DNA of 64,000 nt from Isochrysis galbana (lineage: Eukaryota; Haptophyta; Isochrysidales; Isochrysidaceae), in the NCBI GenBank assembly GCA_018136815.1, contig CM030933.1:7714284-7778283 (forward strand), in the 5' to 3' direction. Made by a program: the position numbers and the translations under genes. The notes below the pieces were generated by a model. It saw only the letters and a list, made by a program, of their open reading frames with translations, searched no databases and had not been told where the DNA came from. This document shows, piece by piece, positions 50,067 to 60,160 of the stretch (the stretch's first letter is position 1; each line of letters begins with the position of its first letter).

Positions 50067-50450
50067 GTACCAAGCGGCCGCTCACTTCGAGCACGGCGCT
50101 GGACGGCGACTGGCAGGTGGACAAAGTCGTGGGCATGGTTCGGCGCGGCAGCACCAACCACATCGCCATCCGTTGGAGTGGCTATGGGGCCGAGGGCGAC
50201 ACCTGGGAGGTCGAGGGCAACGTCTACCCGGCCTCCAAGATCTCCGAGTTCAAAGAGAACTTCACGGTGGAGCTCGGCATGCACTTCGTCCGCAACGGCA
50301 TCCTCAACACCATGCTGGGCAAGACCATACGAGACCGAGTCCCTCGTTATCGGTACCTCTTTGACACCCCGCAGCTGTGCTTTGACGAGATCGCGATCGC
50401 GGTGGTGAAGGCGTTCGGCGAGCTGCCCGGCGTAGTGTACAAGACGTCGA
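50067..50450 (+). CDS. Chromodomain-containing exon
   Basis: An acceptor (CACACGCAG|GT) at 50066 opens a frame starting TKRPLTSS. A chromodomain pattern follows: DWQVDKVVGMVRR, IAIRWSGYGAEGDTWEV and NVYPASKISEFKE. This matches the aromatic cage and W-x-GY...TWE core. A helical segment of about 70 residues (FTVELGMHFVRNGILNTMLG) follows. Chromodomains bind methyl-lysine on histones and also occur at the C-terminus of some Ty3 integrases, but no integrase is near. Start exon and 3' end not determined; the frame stays open to 50800 over sequence that reads as a separate gene on the other strand. Confidence 0.55.
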
Positions 50451-50738
50451 AGGAGGCGGGAGATCATCCACACACTCCCACCGCCCAAACATCACTGCAA
50501 GGATGCCTGCCTCCTTATCCCACATTGAGTGCGACGCGATCTTTGAAATGCGCCCTGCCCGCATGTCCGCCGCCGCTGCCAGCACCGCGCATCGCCTCCG
50601 CTGCTGCTCGTATTTCGAGCTCCAATGTTTGGCGAACGTCTCAGAGCGCCGCACCTCAGCTCGCGCCGCCTGCAGCAGCCCTTGCAGCCTCGCAATCTCT
50701 GCCTCGGCCTCGCCCAGAGGGTCGCCTCTCATGGCCAC
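50304..50738 (-). CDS. Possible coiled-coil protein (opposite strand)
   Basis: From ATG 50732 or 50738: EAEAEIARLQGLLQAARAEV and KHWSSKYEQQRRRCAVLAAA form heptad-like helices, then SKIASHSMWDKEAGILAV. G/C third positions fit coding. It lies opposite the tail of the chromodomain exon; the part below about 50480 (RRAARRTPSPP...) is probably antisense of that exon, so the true 3' end may be earlier or spliced. Function unknown. Confidence 0.4.
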   Translation of the reverse strand: MAMRGDPLGEAEAEIARLQGLLQAARAEVRRSETFAKHWSSKYEQQRRRCAVLAAAADMRAGRISKIASHSMWDKEAGILAVMFGRWECVDDLPPPSTSCTLRRAARRTPSPPRSRSRQSTAAGCQRGTDNEGLGLVWSCPAWC

Positions 50739-51270
50739 CTCGGGGTGGGGGGCGGGGAGGGCAGGGGAGAGGGCCTGCTACCGGCCGGGCACCACGTTGA
50801 GTCTTTTGGTGAACTTCGACGTCGAAGTAAAATATATTATACTCTTGATACTATGATTACTGGGCGACGGAGCGAGGCGACGGGAGCACGCATGCGGGAG
50901 GGGAATTCGTGGCAACGGGGGGCTCAACCCGACGCGGAAAAAAAACGACGAACTTATATTTCTCACGCCCTTTTATGAGGAGTTTCCAAACACCTGTCTG
51001 CTTACCGGAAGTGCAAGTGCTGGGCATCGCTCGCCCAGTAATACTGGCGGGCCGTTTACCGAATTCCGCCGTCGATTCCGGCCTTCCCTTTTTGGGAGGA
51101 GCGACAGCGGAGCCGAAGAGAACGATTTCGGAGCTCGAGGGAGCCGAAAGGCGGGCGAGCAGGGAGCGGTGGCTGGCGGAACCCCTTTTTTTATCACTGT
51201 GGTGAGTAGTGAGTGACCGGGCTAGCCTAGCCCCCTAGGCTAGCATCTATCTAGGGTCGTAGGACATTTT

Positions 51271-51417
51271 GTTAGCTAGCACTCCTAGCCACACACACCG
51301 GACGAGCCATGCGCCAACCGCGCACACCCCCATCGCGGGGGAGGGGCTCCGTTGCCGTCGAAGGGCTACGGTCCCGCAGCACTAAGGTTATACTAACACA
51401 ACAATAAAACTCTGACG
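51271..51417 (+). repeat. 147-bp repeat, inverted copy at 61715-61861
   Basis: Begins GTTAGCTAGC and ends CTCTGACG. The reverse complement of 61715-61861 matches over exactly 147 bases with four differences by my count. See the finding on this pair. Confidence 0.9.
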
Positions 51418-51674
51418 AGTAGGTTTTCCGCAGCAGTGCCAGTGCTAGCGGCCTGCCTATTCGCACTCCTTCCATCGCTCCGGTTGAGAATCCCCCCCCC
51501 CCCTCGGTACAACTTCCTCCTCCCCCCCCCCCCCCTCCTCCCCCGCGCGCGCCCCTTCCCAGCGCGCAAGACGCTGCCGCTGCCGCTGCCCGCCCCCTCT
51601 CGATCCTCTTTCTCTCTTCTTCTTCCTTCTCTTTCCTCTCACCGACCCTTCCCCCCGCCCGCGATTCTCCTCTC

Positions 51675-51758
<84 letters not shown>

Positions 51759-52006
51759 CTGTCTGCCCTGCCTTTCTTTTCTCGTTCCTTCATGGAATCA
51801 TGATTGTTCCCCCTCCCGACATCTTCCTCCCGGAAGTCTCTCTATCTCTCCCCCCTCTCCTGCTCGTACTCCTCCCTTCCCCCCCCCCCCCCCCCTTAAA
51901 CCTTTCTCTTCTTCAGCAGATACTCCGCTCACTTCTTTGGGCCCTTTGTTGCCCGTCCTTCCTCCTCTCTCTTCTCTCTCCTCGCTCGACAGCCCAGCGA
52001 AGAGAG
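51418..52006 (+). promoter_or_regulatory. CT/C-rich 5' flank of TM9SF, with a long CT microsatellite
   Basis: C runs (51490-51500, 51526-51537, 51880-51896), an uninterrupted CT array at about 51676-51754 and CT-rich sequence up to the ATG. Promoter or 5' UTR. Confidence 0.5.
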
Positions 52007-54693
52007 ATGGCGCCGCGGCGGGCCCCTCTTCCCCTCTCCCCCTCTCGTGCGGCGCTTGCGCTCGTGCTCTGCAGCGCGTGCGCAGGCGTGCGGGGCTTCT
52101 ATCTCCCTGGCGTCGCGCCTCACGAGTACCAGGACAACGAGCGCGTCGAGATCAAGGTGAACAAGCTCTCGTCCACAAAGACGCAGCTGCCGTACGACTA
52201 CTACTCTCTCCCCTTCTGCAGGCCGCTCAAGGTGATTGACAAGGTGGAGAACCTGGGGGAAGTGCTGCATGGATCGCGCATTCAGGTACTAGGAGCACGT
52301 GCGCGCGCGCGCGCGCCCTAAGATGAGCAGGCGGAACGAGCGCACCCTCGCCCCGGCCAGCTGCACAGCAAAGGAGCGCTACCCTCGCGCCTGGCTCAGC
52401 AGTTTGCTCCATGCTCGCTGGTGTGCGCAGAATTCTCCGTATGATATCTTCATGGGTAAGGGCGATTTCAAGGTGCTGTGCAGGCAGGAGCTCACGCAAA
52501 AGCAGACAGCGCTCCTCTCTAAACGCATCAAGGAGGACTACCGTGTCCACCTCATCATGGACAACCTTCCGGTAGGCTCCCCAGGCCCAGAAGGGGCCGA
52601 CGCATCGCTATGTGCGCACTTCTGTGCGTGGGACTGCTGCCAGATGTTCTGACGACCTTATTCTTATCGCATCGTATTTCCAACTCCTTCCGCCTTGTTC
52701 GCACGGCTCACGTGAGGTTGCTGCATTTTCGCCCGAGGTAGGCTGCGACTAAGATGATTCGCGAGACGCCCGACGGTAAAACTATTGTTATGTACGACCG
52801 TGGCTATCCGCTGGGGTTTGTTGGTTCCAAGGAGCGCTCGGGCACCACACCAGGCATCTCGTACCTCCACAACCACCTGCGATTTGTCATCAAGTTCCAC
52901 AAGGAGGCCACATATGAGGGCAGCCGCCTAGTTGGTTTTGAGGTGAGTGCAACTACTCCAGTGTCGACCACCGTTGTGCGCAGCGGTCGTAGTCCGCGCG
53001 CCCTTGGCTGTGTGTGATACCACCGTGCATTCTTAACAGGTTGAGCCGCTCTCCGTAAAGCACCAGTACAAGGGCAATTTCAATTCGGATCTGTCGCAGC
53101 TGAATCTGCTCACCGTTCCCGTTGGACCTGATTTGCCTCCACAAGCCATTGACTGGAAAGGAGCTCCACTCGAAGTCCTCTTTACGTACGACATCAAGTG
53201 GGAGCCGTCGGACATCAAGTGGGCGTCTCGCTGGGACCTCTACCTTTACATGGGTGAGTGCTCCCCCCTCGACTGCAGCCTTAATACCACAATTGCACAT
53301 GGCAAGCAAGCGGAGGGCATGATGTGCGTCACATACTCGTGAGAGATTCATTGCCTTTGGTTGTGGACAAGGACCGGCTAAGCCCCACCGCGAGCGCTTT
53401 CTCCAATCACGCGCGATGCCGCCGTCTACCCACTTGACCATTCGGAAAGACTTGATGGGCCCCCATGTGACATGTTGGTGCTTTGACCTTTTGTAGGAGA
53501 CGACCAGATCCACTGGTTCAGCATCATCAATTCCCTCGCCATCGTTCTTTTGCTCACTGGCATCGTGGCCATGATTATGATGCGGACATTGCGGCGCGAT
53601 GTCAACAGGTGCATCTCGCCCACTAAATCCTGCTGTTCTGCCAGGAGCTGATTGACGCCTGGCTACACCTTGTCGACCTGTGTCACACTCGCCGTTCAGG
53701 TATAATGAGCAGGAGAAGGATGAGCTCGCCGAGGAGTCGGGCTGGAAGCTTGTTCACGCGGACGTGTTCCGCCCACCGCCCAACTCCATCCTGCTGTGTG
53801 CATCGCTGGGGACGGGCATGCAGCTCTTGGCGATGTCCGCCATCTCTATCCTGTGCGCGATGCTTGGCTTCCTTTCTCCGGCCAACCGCGGTGGCCTCCT
53901 GACAGCCACCATCTTGACGTTCATGCTCATGGGAGTCCCGGCCGGCTACGTTGCCTCGTACACGTACAAGAGCATGCGTGGTACAGAATGGAAGCTTGCC
54001 ACAATCCTGACGGCGACGCTCTATCCCGGCTTGGTCGTCGGCATCCTCTTCATCCTGAACTTCTTCGTGTGGGGCCAACAATCATCGGGTGCTGTCCCAT
54101 TTGGCACAATGGTCGCCCTGCTGCTCATGTGGTTCGGCATCTCCGTGCCGCTCGTTTTTGTGGGCGCCTTTTTCGGCTTCAAGGCCAAGCTGAAGGACCC
54201 GCCAACACGAACGAATGAGATCCCGAGGCAGATCCCTGAGCAGGCTTGGTACATGATGGGCGCGTTCAACGTGTTGATGGGGGGCATCTTGCCCTTTGGT
54301 GCTATCTTCATTGAGCTCTTCTTCATCATGACCTCAGTTTGGCTGCAACGCTTCTACTACGTCTTCGGCTTCCTCGCGCTCGTTCTCCTCATCCTTGTCA
54401 TCACCTGCGCCGAAATCTCGATCGTGCTTTGCTATTTCCAATTATGCAACGAAGACTACAACTGGTGGTGGCGCTCGTTCCTCACGTCGGGCTCGAGCGG
54501 TGCCTACCTCTTCGCATACTCGATCATGTACTTCTTCACGCAACTCGAGATCATTGGCTTTGTCCCCACGCTCATGTACTTCACATACATGTTCGTGATG
54601 GCCGGCCTCTTCTTCCTGATCACTGGCACTATTGGTTTCTATTCATGCTACCAATTTGTGTGGGCCATCTACGGCGCGATCAAGGTAGATTGA
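52007..54693 (+). CDS. Transmembrane 9 superfamily protein (EMP70/TM9SF), six exons
   Basis: Exons 52007-52285, 52431-52571, 52742-52942, 53040-53253, 53497-53608 and 53700-54693, all with GT-AG introns and matching phases; total 1,941 bases, 646 residues. N-terminal signal peptide ([20 protein letters not shown]), then the lumenal EMP70 domain ([33 protein letters not shown]) and nine membrane spans beginning at [19 protein letters not shown]. The C-terminus is IKVD, a KxD-type COPI-binding signal that holds plant and yeast relatives in the Golgi. Length is normal for the family. Members act in early secretory and endosomal membrane sorting. No defect seen. Confidence 0.95.
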
Positions 54694-55680
54694 TGTGGCG
54701 GCTGCAGCAAACGGGGTGAAGCTATGTTTCTCGCATTTCCTAGTCCTTGGGCCCGTCCAATGTCACCCCTTTGGAAGAGCTTCTATCTTGGCAAACAAGT
54801 CGTAGTATCGGCGAGACGCGGCAATGGGAAGATATCGGTCCTTCCAATCGCGCATGGACGCCGAATCATACGGTGGTAGTAGCTCATTACATGCATGCCC
54901 GGGCATGAGTATGCATGACGCGGTTGTCTAGCCGTTGTTAACGCGGTTTGGGTCTGCTCGCTCGGGGACGCGAGCGCTCCCTTGTGGTCTGGTGCCGCTG
55001 TCGGTCGGAACCTGCAAAAGGACATACAACACCAAGGCGGCACTTGGTTGCGGTGCGTTAACGTTAACTAAGTTTATACTTAGTTCACATGGGGGTGGGG
55101 GAGGCTCCGTGCCCTTCCCCCCCGGGCTCCAACTCCAACTCACCTCCAGGGGGCCCGTCGGTCGTCCTCATGCCTGAGTCTATTGGCAGGAGGCTCAACC
55201 TACTTTTATAAGTGGGGGTCGATGGGGGCCTCGCGCCCCCCTCACTCCATCGCGGGCACCCGGGCACCCTCCTGGGTCTCCTGTGGCGGTTAATAATAAT
55301 ACTATAAAATAACTGAGCATTAGTACCACTACTCCCACTAGCCCGATACTAACACGACAGCCCTCAGCGCACCTGCCCGTACACCGTACACCTTGGTGCG
55401 TGCTGTAGCCATAGGTACATACACCTATATGCACCCCTCCAAATCTCCCCCCTCGCAGGCCCGCCCCCGGCTCCCATTCTAACTCCCCACAAGTTAAAAT
55501 GAGGGAAAACCCATTGACCATTGACCATTGAGGCGGACCGACCTACGTCGGGCGACTCTCCGGGAAAAAACACCGGGGGGTGTTGTATCCAGGCTCTTTG
55601 GGCAAGAATGTTTCGGCCTGAGTACGAGCCTTCCTCGTTATCCACCGTCTTCTAGGTTCGTCGTGGTCGCTCCAGGCGAG
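54694..55680. repeat. Intergenic with three dispersed repeat pieces
   Basis: 55066-55085 is a foldback terminus (AACTAAGTTTATACTTAGTT) and 55202-55213 another (ACTTTTATAAGT) followed by GGGGGTCGATGGGGGCC. 55305-55546 matches 22079-22292 (shared CATTAGTACCACTACTCCCA-type and CTCCCCACAAGTTA). No gene supported. Confidence 0.6.
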
Positions 55681-55860
55681 TTGATTTGGATTCCCCCTGG
55701 GCTCAAGTTCGGGTTCGCCGATTTTCGTCTCGAAAATCGAAGGAATTGAGTTTTATTTTTACCTGGAATTAACTTGTTGAGGGTGGAACCAACTTGTTCA
55801 CGACTTGTTCAGGCGGGAACCAACTTGTTCGGTGAGTGGAGCCAACTTGTTCAGTGGTTA

Positions 55861-56132
55861 AAGTCAACTTGTTGAGAGGTCAACATGTTGAGGGGTCAAC
55901 TTGTTGAGAGGTCAACTTGTTGAGAGGTCAACATGTTGAGGGGTCAACTTGTTGAGAGGTCAACATGTGGAGAGGTCAACTTGTTGAGAGGTCAACTTGT
56001 TGAGGGGTCAACTTGTTGAGAGGTCAACTTGTTGAGAGGTCAACTTGTTGAGAGGTCAACTTGTTGAGAGGTCAACATGTTGAGAGGTCAACATGTTGAG
56101 AGGTCAACATGTTGAGAGGTCAACTTGTTGAG
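55861..56132 (+). repeat. Minisatellite: 17 units of 16 bp (AGGTCAACTTGTTGAG)
   Basis: 272 bases, exactly 17 units with substitutions only (T/A in CAACTTGTTG or CAACATGTTG, A/G at the first base, one TGGAG). Degenerate units flank it on both sides (55769-55860 and 56133-56148). Each unit contains an inverted repeat CAAC..GTTG. It sits between the leader and the gag ATG of the fragment. Confidence 0.93.
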
Positions 56133-56357
56133 ATGTGAACTTGTTCAGGTTGTCTGGCGGCGTGTTGTGTGTCGTGGTATCGCCTGTTGGCGACCTGCAG
56201 CCCCCTGAGTACCCCCAAGCCCCGAGTCTTCCGAGTCATCCTTTCGAGTCTACGAGTCCCTACGAGTCCCAATCAAGCGGTATCTGCTCGCCGCGCCCTT
56301 CCCTACATCCTCCGTCCCTCCGATTCGCGTTCCGTGCCACTTCCCCGTCCATTTCAC

Positions 56358-56588
56358 ATGCCCGTCATTATTTGCCCTCCCCGTTCCCCCGATGAGCCCG
56401 TCCCGGGCTCCCCGGGTGAGCCGTGCGCCGCGCTAGCCGCCGCCGGTGCGCCTCCGCGGCTCGTTTCCGCTGAGGAAACGAGCTTCGCTCCGACAAGCAC
56501 AAAATCTACGCTCGCGCCTCCGGCCGTCGCCCCTCCGAGTGTCCAAGGTGGAGAGGGGGTATCCGTATCCGAGACGTCTTGGTCTTGA
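56358..56588 (+). pseudogene. Truncated gag (element 1 type)
   Basis: 76 residues from ATG 56358, similar in layout to the first 80 residues of element 1 gag (ALAAAGAPPRLVSAEE, FAPTSTKSTLAP). The TGA and loss of similarity make it a remnant. Confidence 0.7.
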
Positions 56589-56863
56589 GTCTTGAGGCTC
56601 TTGAGCCGCTCCCTTCCCATCTCCCTCCTGTCGCCAGTCGCCCTCTCTTTCGCCCGTTTGCTAACGCAAACGGGTCTCATTTCTCACCACACTCCATCGG
56701 GGCGGTGCAAATCCCCCCTCTCCCTCGCCCCACTCTCTTTCACCTTTGTCCCTGCGGCGCGTCGATAGGGGGGGGAGTCAGTACAAGAGCAGGCCCATGC
56801 GGGCCTGGGAGTGCGGCTCGCGGCCCGCGCCCACGAAGGGTCTGGGTCAGCTTGTTGAATGCC

Positions 56864-57004
56864 CAGCCCCTGCCAGAAGGCAGGGGCTGAGGTTGATTGT
56901 ACGGGCCCACCCCGGGGGGTGTCCGCGATGGAGAGGGGGGCAGGGGCAGGCGGGCAGGCCCGCCGCGAGGCCCCCATTGACCCCCACTTATCACTTATAA
57001 AAGT
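56864..57004 (-). repeat. Foldback element, inverted relative to 47602-47720
   Basis: Internal 11-bp-stem hairpin at 56864-56889 (same arms as 47691-47716, loop AGAA instead of TGCT), GGCCC-rich body, terminal palindrome ACTTATAAAAGT at 56993-57004. Confidence 0.65.
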
Positions 57005-57864
57005 AGGTTGAGGTCTCCGGTGGCGGACGTTGGCGCGTGCTTTCGGCAGCCGCGGCTGCCGATTTCGACGCGGCTTAGGGGCGCGTCGCGCGCAATTGGC
57101 GTCACTTGCTGGGCGGTTACTAGGGCGGTCAAACACTATTTTATAACTTCTAAGGTCTAAGTCTAAGGTTGTAAGCAAATGAAAATGTCAGGATTGAGGA
57201 AATACACCAAAGTAAAGCGTAAAGCGGTAGAAACCCCGGAAAACACCTATCTCCTATCTACTATTTAGCACATATTCGGTGCCCTTTTGGCACCAGATTC
57301 CCCCCGGGAGCCCCCACAACGAAGCGTAACCCAAAAACGGCAAACAGGCCTAAATTACTCTATCTCCGAGAGCCCGAATTCAAAACGACGCCGGGCGCGC
57401 TGCGAGACCGTTCTCGTGCATCAGCCTGGTGTCCGGCCGGAGCCAAGTCCCATACATCCAAGAGCCGCCCAGCCAGCGACGCCAATCGCGCGCGATGCGC
57501 CCCCAAGCCGCGTCCAAATCCGCGTTCCATCGGTAGCCGAGTGAGGGACATTTGATGGCTCTCGGGCTCGGCTGCGGGCCAAGGGGAGACATGCGCGAGC
57601 TGTCATCTATCGCTCTTACGTCTCGCGCCGCGGGAGCGCACGCACAGGAGGAACAACAGGGATGAGGACATGGTCAAGTACGACCCTGTCCCCGTCCGCC
57701 AATCCTTCTAGCGAGTCCCACAGACAGCTCTCCCCCCATCTGATGCATCAACAACTCCTGGACCTAGACCCTCAATGACCGAGATCGACAGGCGCTCTCT
57801 ACCTTTACCTCCTAGTCTTTACCTACCGGGCCTCTTCGCATGGCTCGACACCTTCTTCCCAGGG
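57005..57864. other. Intergenic
   Basis: No supported gene. A minus-strand stretch near 57570-57400 (LGYRWNADLDAAWGRIARDW) reads like protein but is isolated, with a plus-strand frame over it. Possibly a fragment. Confidence 0.35.
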
Positions 57865-59153
57865 TTATCGAGGCCGCCATCGAATAGCAAGTACCTCCCG
57901 CCGGTTGGATGCTCCGTCTTCTATCACCCTCGTAGTAGAACATGTGAAGCGCCCTTCAGCTTCAACGAGCGTCTTAAATGCTGCAACCGATCCGCCAACG
58001 CCAAAATAATACGACTTGGCAGCCACTAGGGCTACTCCCGTGGGATAGCGCAACTGCGACTGGATAAGCGCCCACAAGCGCGGTGTGCTTTGCGTATCGT
58101 AGATGGTTTCCGAGCTCAAGATGATGTCAAAGCCATCCTCCGGAAGCGGCTCACGCGTCTGATTTTCACTGTTTTGTCCGTCGCCATGACATGCCGCCTC
58201 CTGCTTGCGTTCACTGAGTAAGAGCTCATTCAGCCTCGCCCAATCCCCGGAATAGAAGCGTGCGTGCTGATCTACGAGGGGGTGGGCGGGACCACGTAGA
58301 GGATTGTGCAATAGGTATAGCGGGTCCTTGGTGTGTGTGAATGGCGTCACAACAATGGGCTGACGGCTTTCGGGCGAACCAACGGAAAAGCTTCTGTCGA
58401 GACGCTGTCTGAGCTCACCTCCTGAAAAGCCGTTAAGTCGAAACGCCGGCATCGTGAGCGATTGAATTACCTGGAGGTTCCAACAAAATGGCATTCATGT
58501 GAAATGTCATTTTTCATCGGAAGCGACATGCTCAGGGAGTCCTTCTGGCCACAGCATACCTCAGCATTGAAGTCGTGCAGGACAGCAAGGCGACAGCCCA
58601 GCCGTAGTGAGAGCATGGCAGGGAGGCCGGCACCGCAGCCTGCCTCGAGAACAGTTGTACCGCGGATTGACAGCGTGTTGTCAAGATGTCCATGCCACAG
58701 TTCCTGCAATAGATCAATTGTGCACTCCCAAAGCTTGAAGCCGCCCTCGTAGCCACCGCTGACGAGATCCGAGGCACGCAGTGTCTCGCGCAACTTGGAG
58801 CCTCTGTCCCCGGCAGCTTCGCTGCTTGCGAGCATCTCAGGGACCCGCGATTCAGGGATCACATGCTTGCGGAGGGGCAGCAGCCCGCATCCTATGCATG
58901 GGAGCAAGGCCGCACCATCTGTCGCGTCCTTGCGCATTGCGCCCGTGGCGCTCTTGCCACTGCTAGTCCCCGGTTCACAGGGCGTTATTTCTGTCGCACA
59001 CCGACAACCGCGCACCTCCTCGACCGCCAGGTCTGCCGCGTTAGCCTCTTCAGTGAGCGCCACCTCTCTTGCCTCGAGCAGGAGCCCCACCTCCCTCTCC
59101 TCACCGCCCTCGGGCTCCTCATCAAAGTTAAAGGAGAACATTGGGAGCCCCAC
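57865..59153 (-). CDS. METTL18: METTL18/HPM1-like protein-histidine N-methyltransferase, two exons
   Basis: Exons 59153-58560 and 58470-57865, one 89-base GT-AG intron, phase 0; 399 residues (a second Met four codons in, MFSFNFDEE, is an equally good start). Family-specific motifs: SDLVSGGYEGGFKLWECTID before the AdoMet site, VLEAGCGAGLPAMLSLRLGC as motif I, DFNAEVIQSLTMPAFRLN across the splice, FDIILSSETIYDT as the post-motif, and KSYYFGVGG. METTL18 in animals and Hpm1 in yeast methylate a histidine of ribosomal protein uL3. An acidic, Cys-containing N-terminus of about 110 residues is less conserved. An insertion of about 80 residues sits between motif II and RFYSGDWARL. Confidence 0.88.
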
Positions 59154-60160
59154 GCTGGATCGCGATCACACGGGCTCTGCGCGACACCGTCACGAGCCGC
59201 CCACCCAGCAGAGAGCAAGGGGGTAAGGGAAGGGGGCAAGCAAGAGCACGAGTCTTCCTCGCCTTCGCGACCGCCGCACGGCCGCGCACCACTCGCACAG
59301 ATCATAATGGGATGATACATCTACTACTCCAGAGTACTTTATGTAATACTACATTACTCAGAATGCCATTTCCGTCTTCTGTGAGTAGACACCGAACACG
59401 ACGGCTTTGTCAGAGGTTGTTACAGGCAGAGTGTTTTATTGTACTTTGAAGGTTCCGCGCTGCGTCGAGGTTGTGAGTTGTGCGTGAATGTACCCCACAA
59501 CATCCCTCGTTTTCCTACTCCCCGCGCTTGCGTCTTCCAGGATTTGGGTGTCGGGTGGTGTTGTGCGCTTTGGCTGTGAGCGCCCAGCTAGCCGCACGGC
59601 CACCACTCGCCCAGCACTGTTGCGGCGCCGCTTGAGCTAGAGCTAGGGCGGGGAGCTGGCGGTTGCGGCGGGGCGGTCGTGATTCCGGAGACAACGCTCC
59701 AATCAAGATACATAAGATCAAGAAGTCAGAGTGAGTAGGTGCATGCAAAGATGAGAAGCGACCGCGCATCCTTTCCTCATTTGCACTAGGTTACATGGCA
59801 GCCATCGCCCTCCACTTGCTTGGCTCAGCCCAATCCCATGCACTTTCGATTATTCACTTATGGCCATCACTCCCGCGTGACCTACTCTTGCACAGCCAAC
59901 ACCGAGTAGAGATCTGGACAGGAGCTCGAGGCAAACAGGCCGCCATGGGCCAAATGACGATGTACCACTGGGGTTGTCAGCGAGCAGCAAGGACCGGTCA
60001 AGGCTGAAGCTTTGGGAACCTTTACATAAGAGCCCCAGCTCTAGGTTGTCAACGAGAAGTTGGATGCCATCTCGTGTGTTGAGAATCAGGGACACTGAAG
60101 CACACGAGTCCCAGCGATCGCATGCGCCGAAAGGCTGTGCTCCGCTCAGATATATAAGTT
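59154..60160. other. Intergenic
   Basis: About 1 kb between two minus-strand genes. It holds the promoter of the METTL18-like gene. I see no gene or repeat I can name. Confidence 0.4.

Larger units (their letters stand above)
55680..56588 (+). mobile_element. 5' fragment of an element 1-type retrotransposon
   Basis: 55680-55760 aligns with the element 1 leader (11475-11380, minus), including a perfect 9-base-arm hairpin CGATTTTCG-TCT-CGAAAATCG at 55718-55738. After the minisatellite comes a gag start at ATG 56358 with the same Met-Pro beginning and the shared ALAAAGAP and TSTKSTLAP segments. The frame stops at 56588 after 76 codons, and no further retrotransposon coding follows. Confidence 0.75.

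Noticed and set aside
55861-56132. CRISPR-like array
   Set aside because: The 16-bp units are head-to-tail without spacers and the context is a eukaryotic retrotransposon leader.
57380-57592. Trp-rich minus-strand frame
   Set aside because: Reads partly like protein but is short, isolated and overlapped by an open frame on the other strand.
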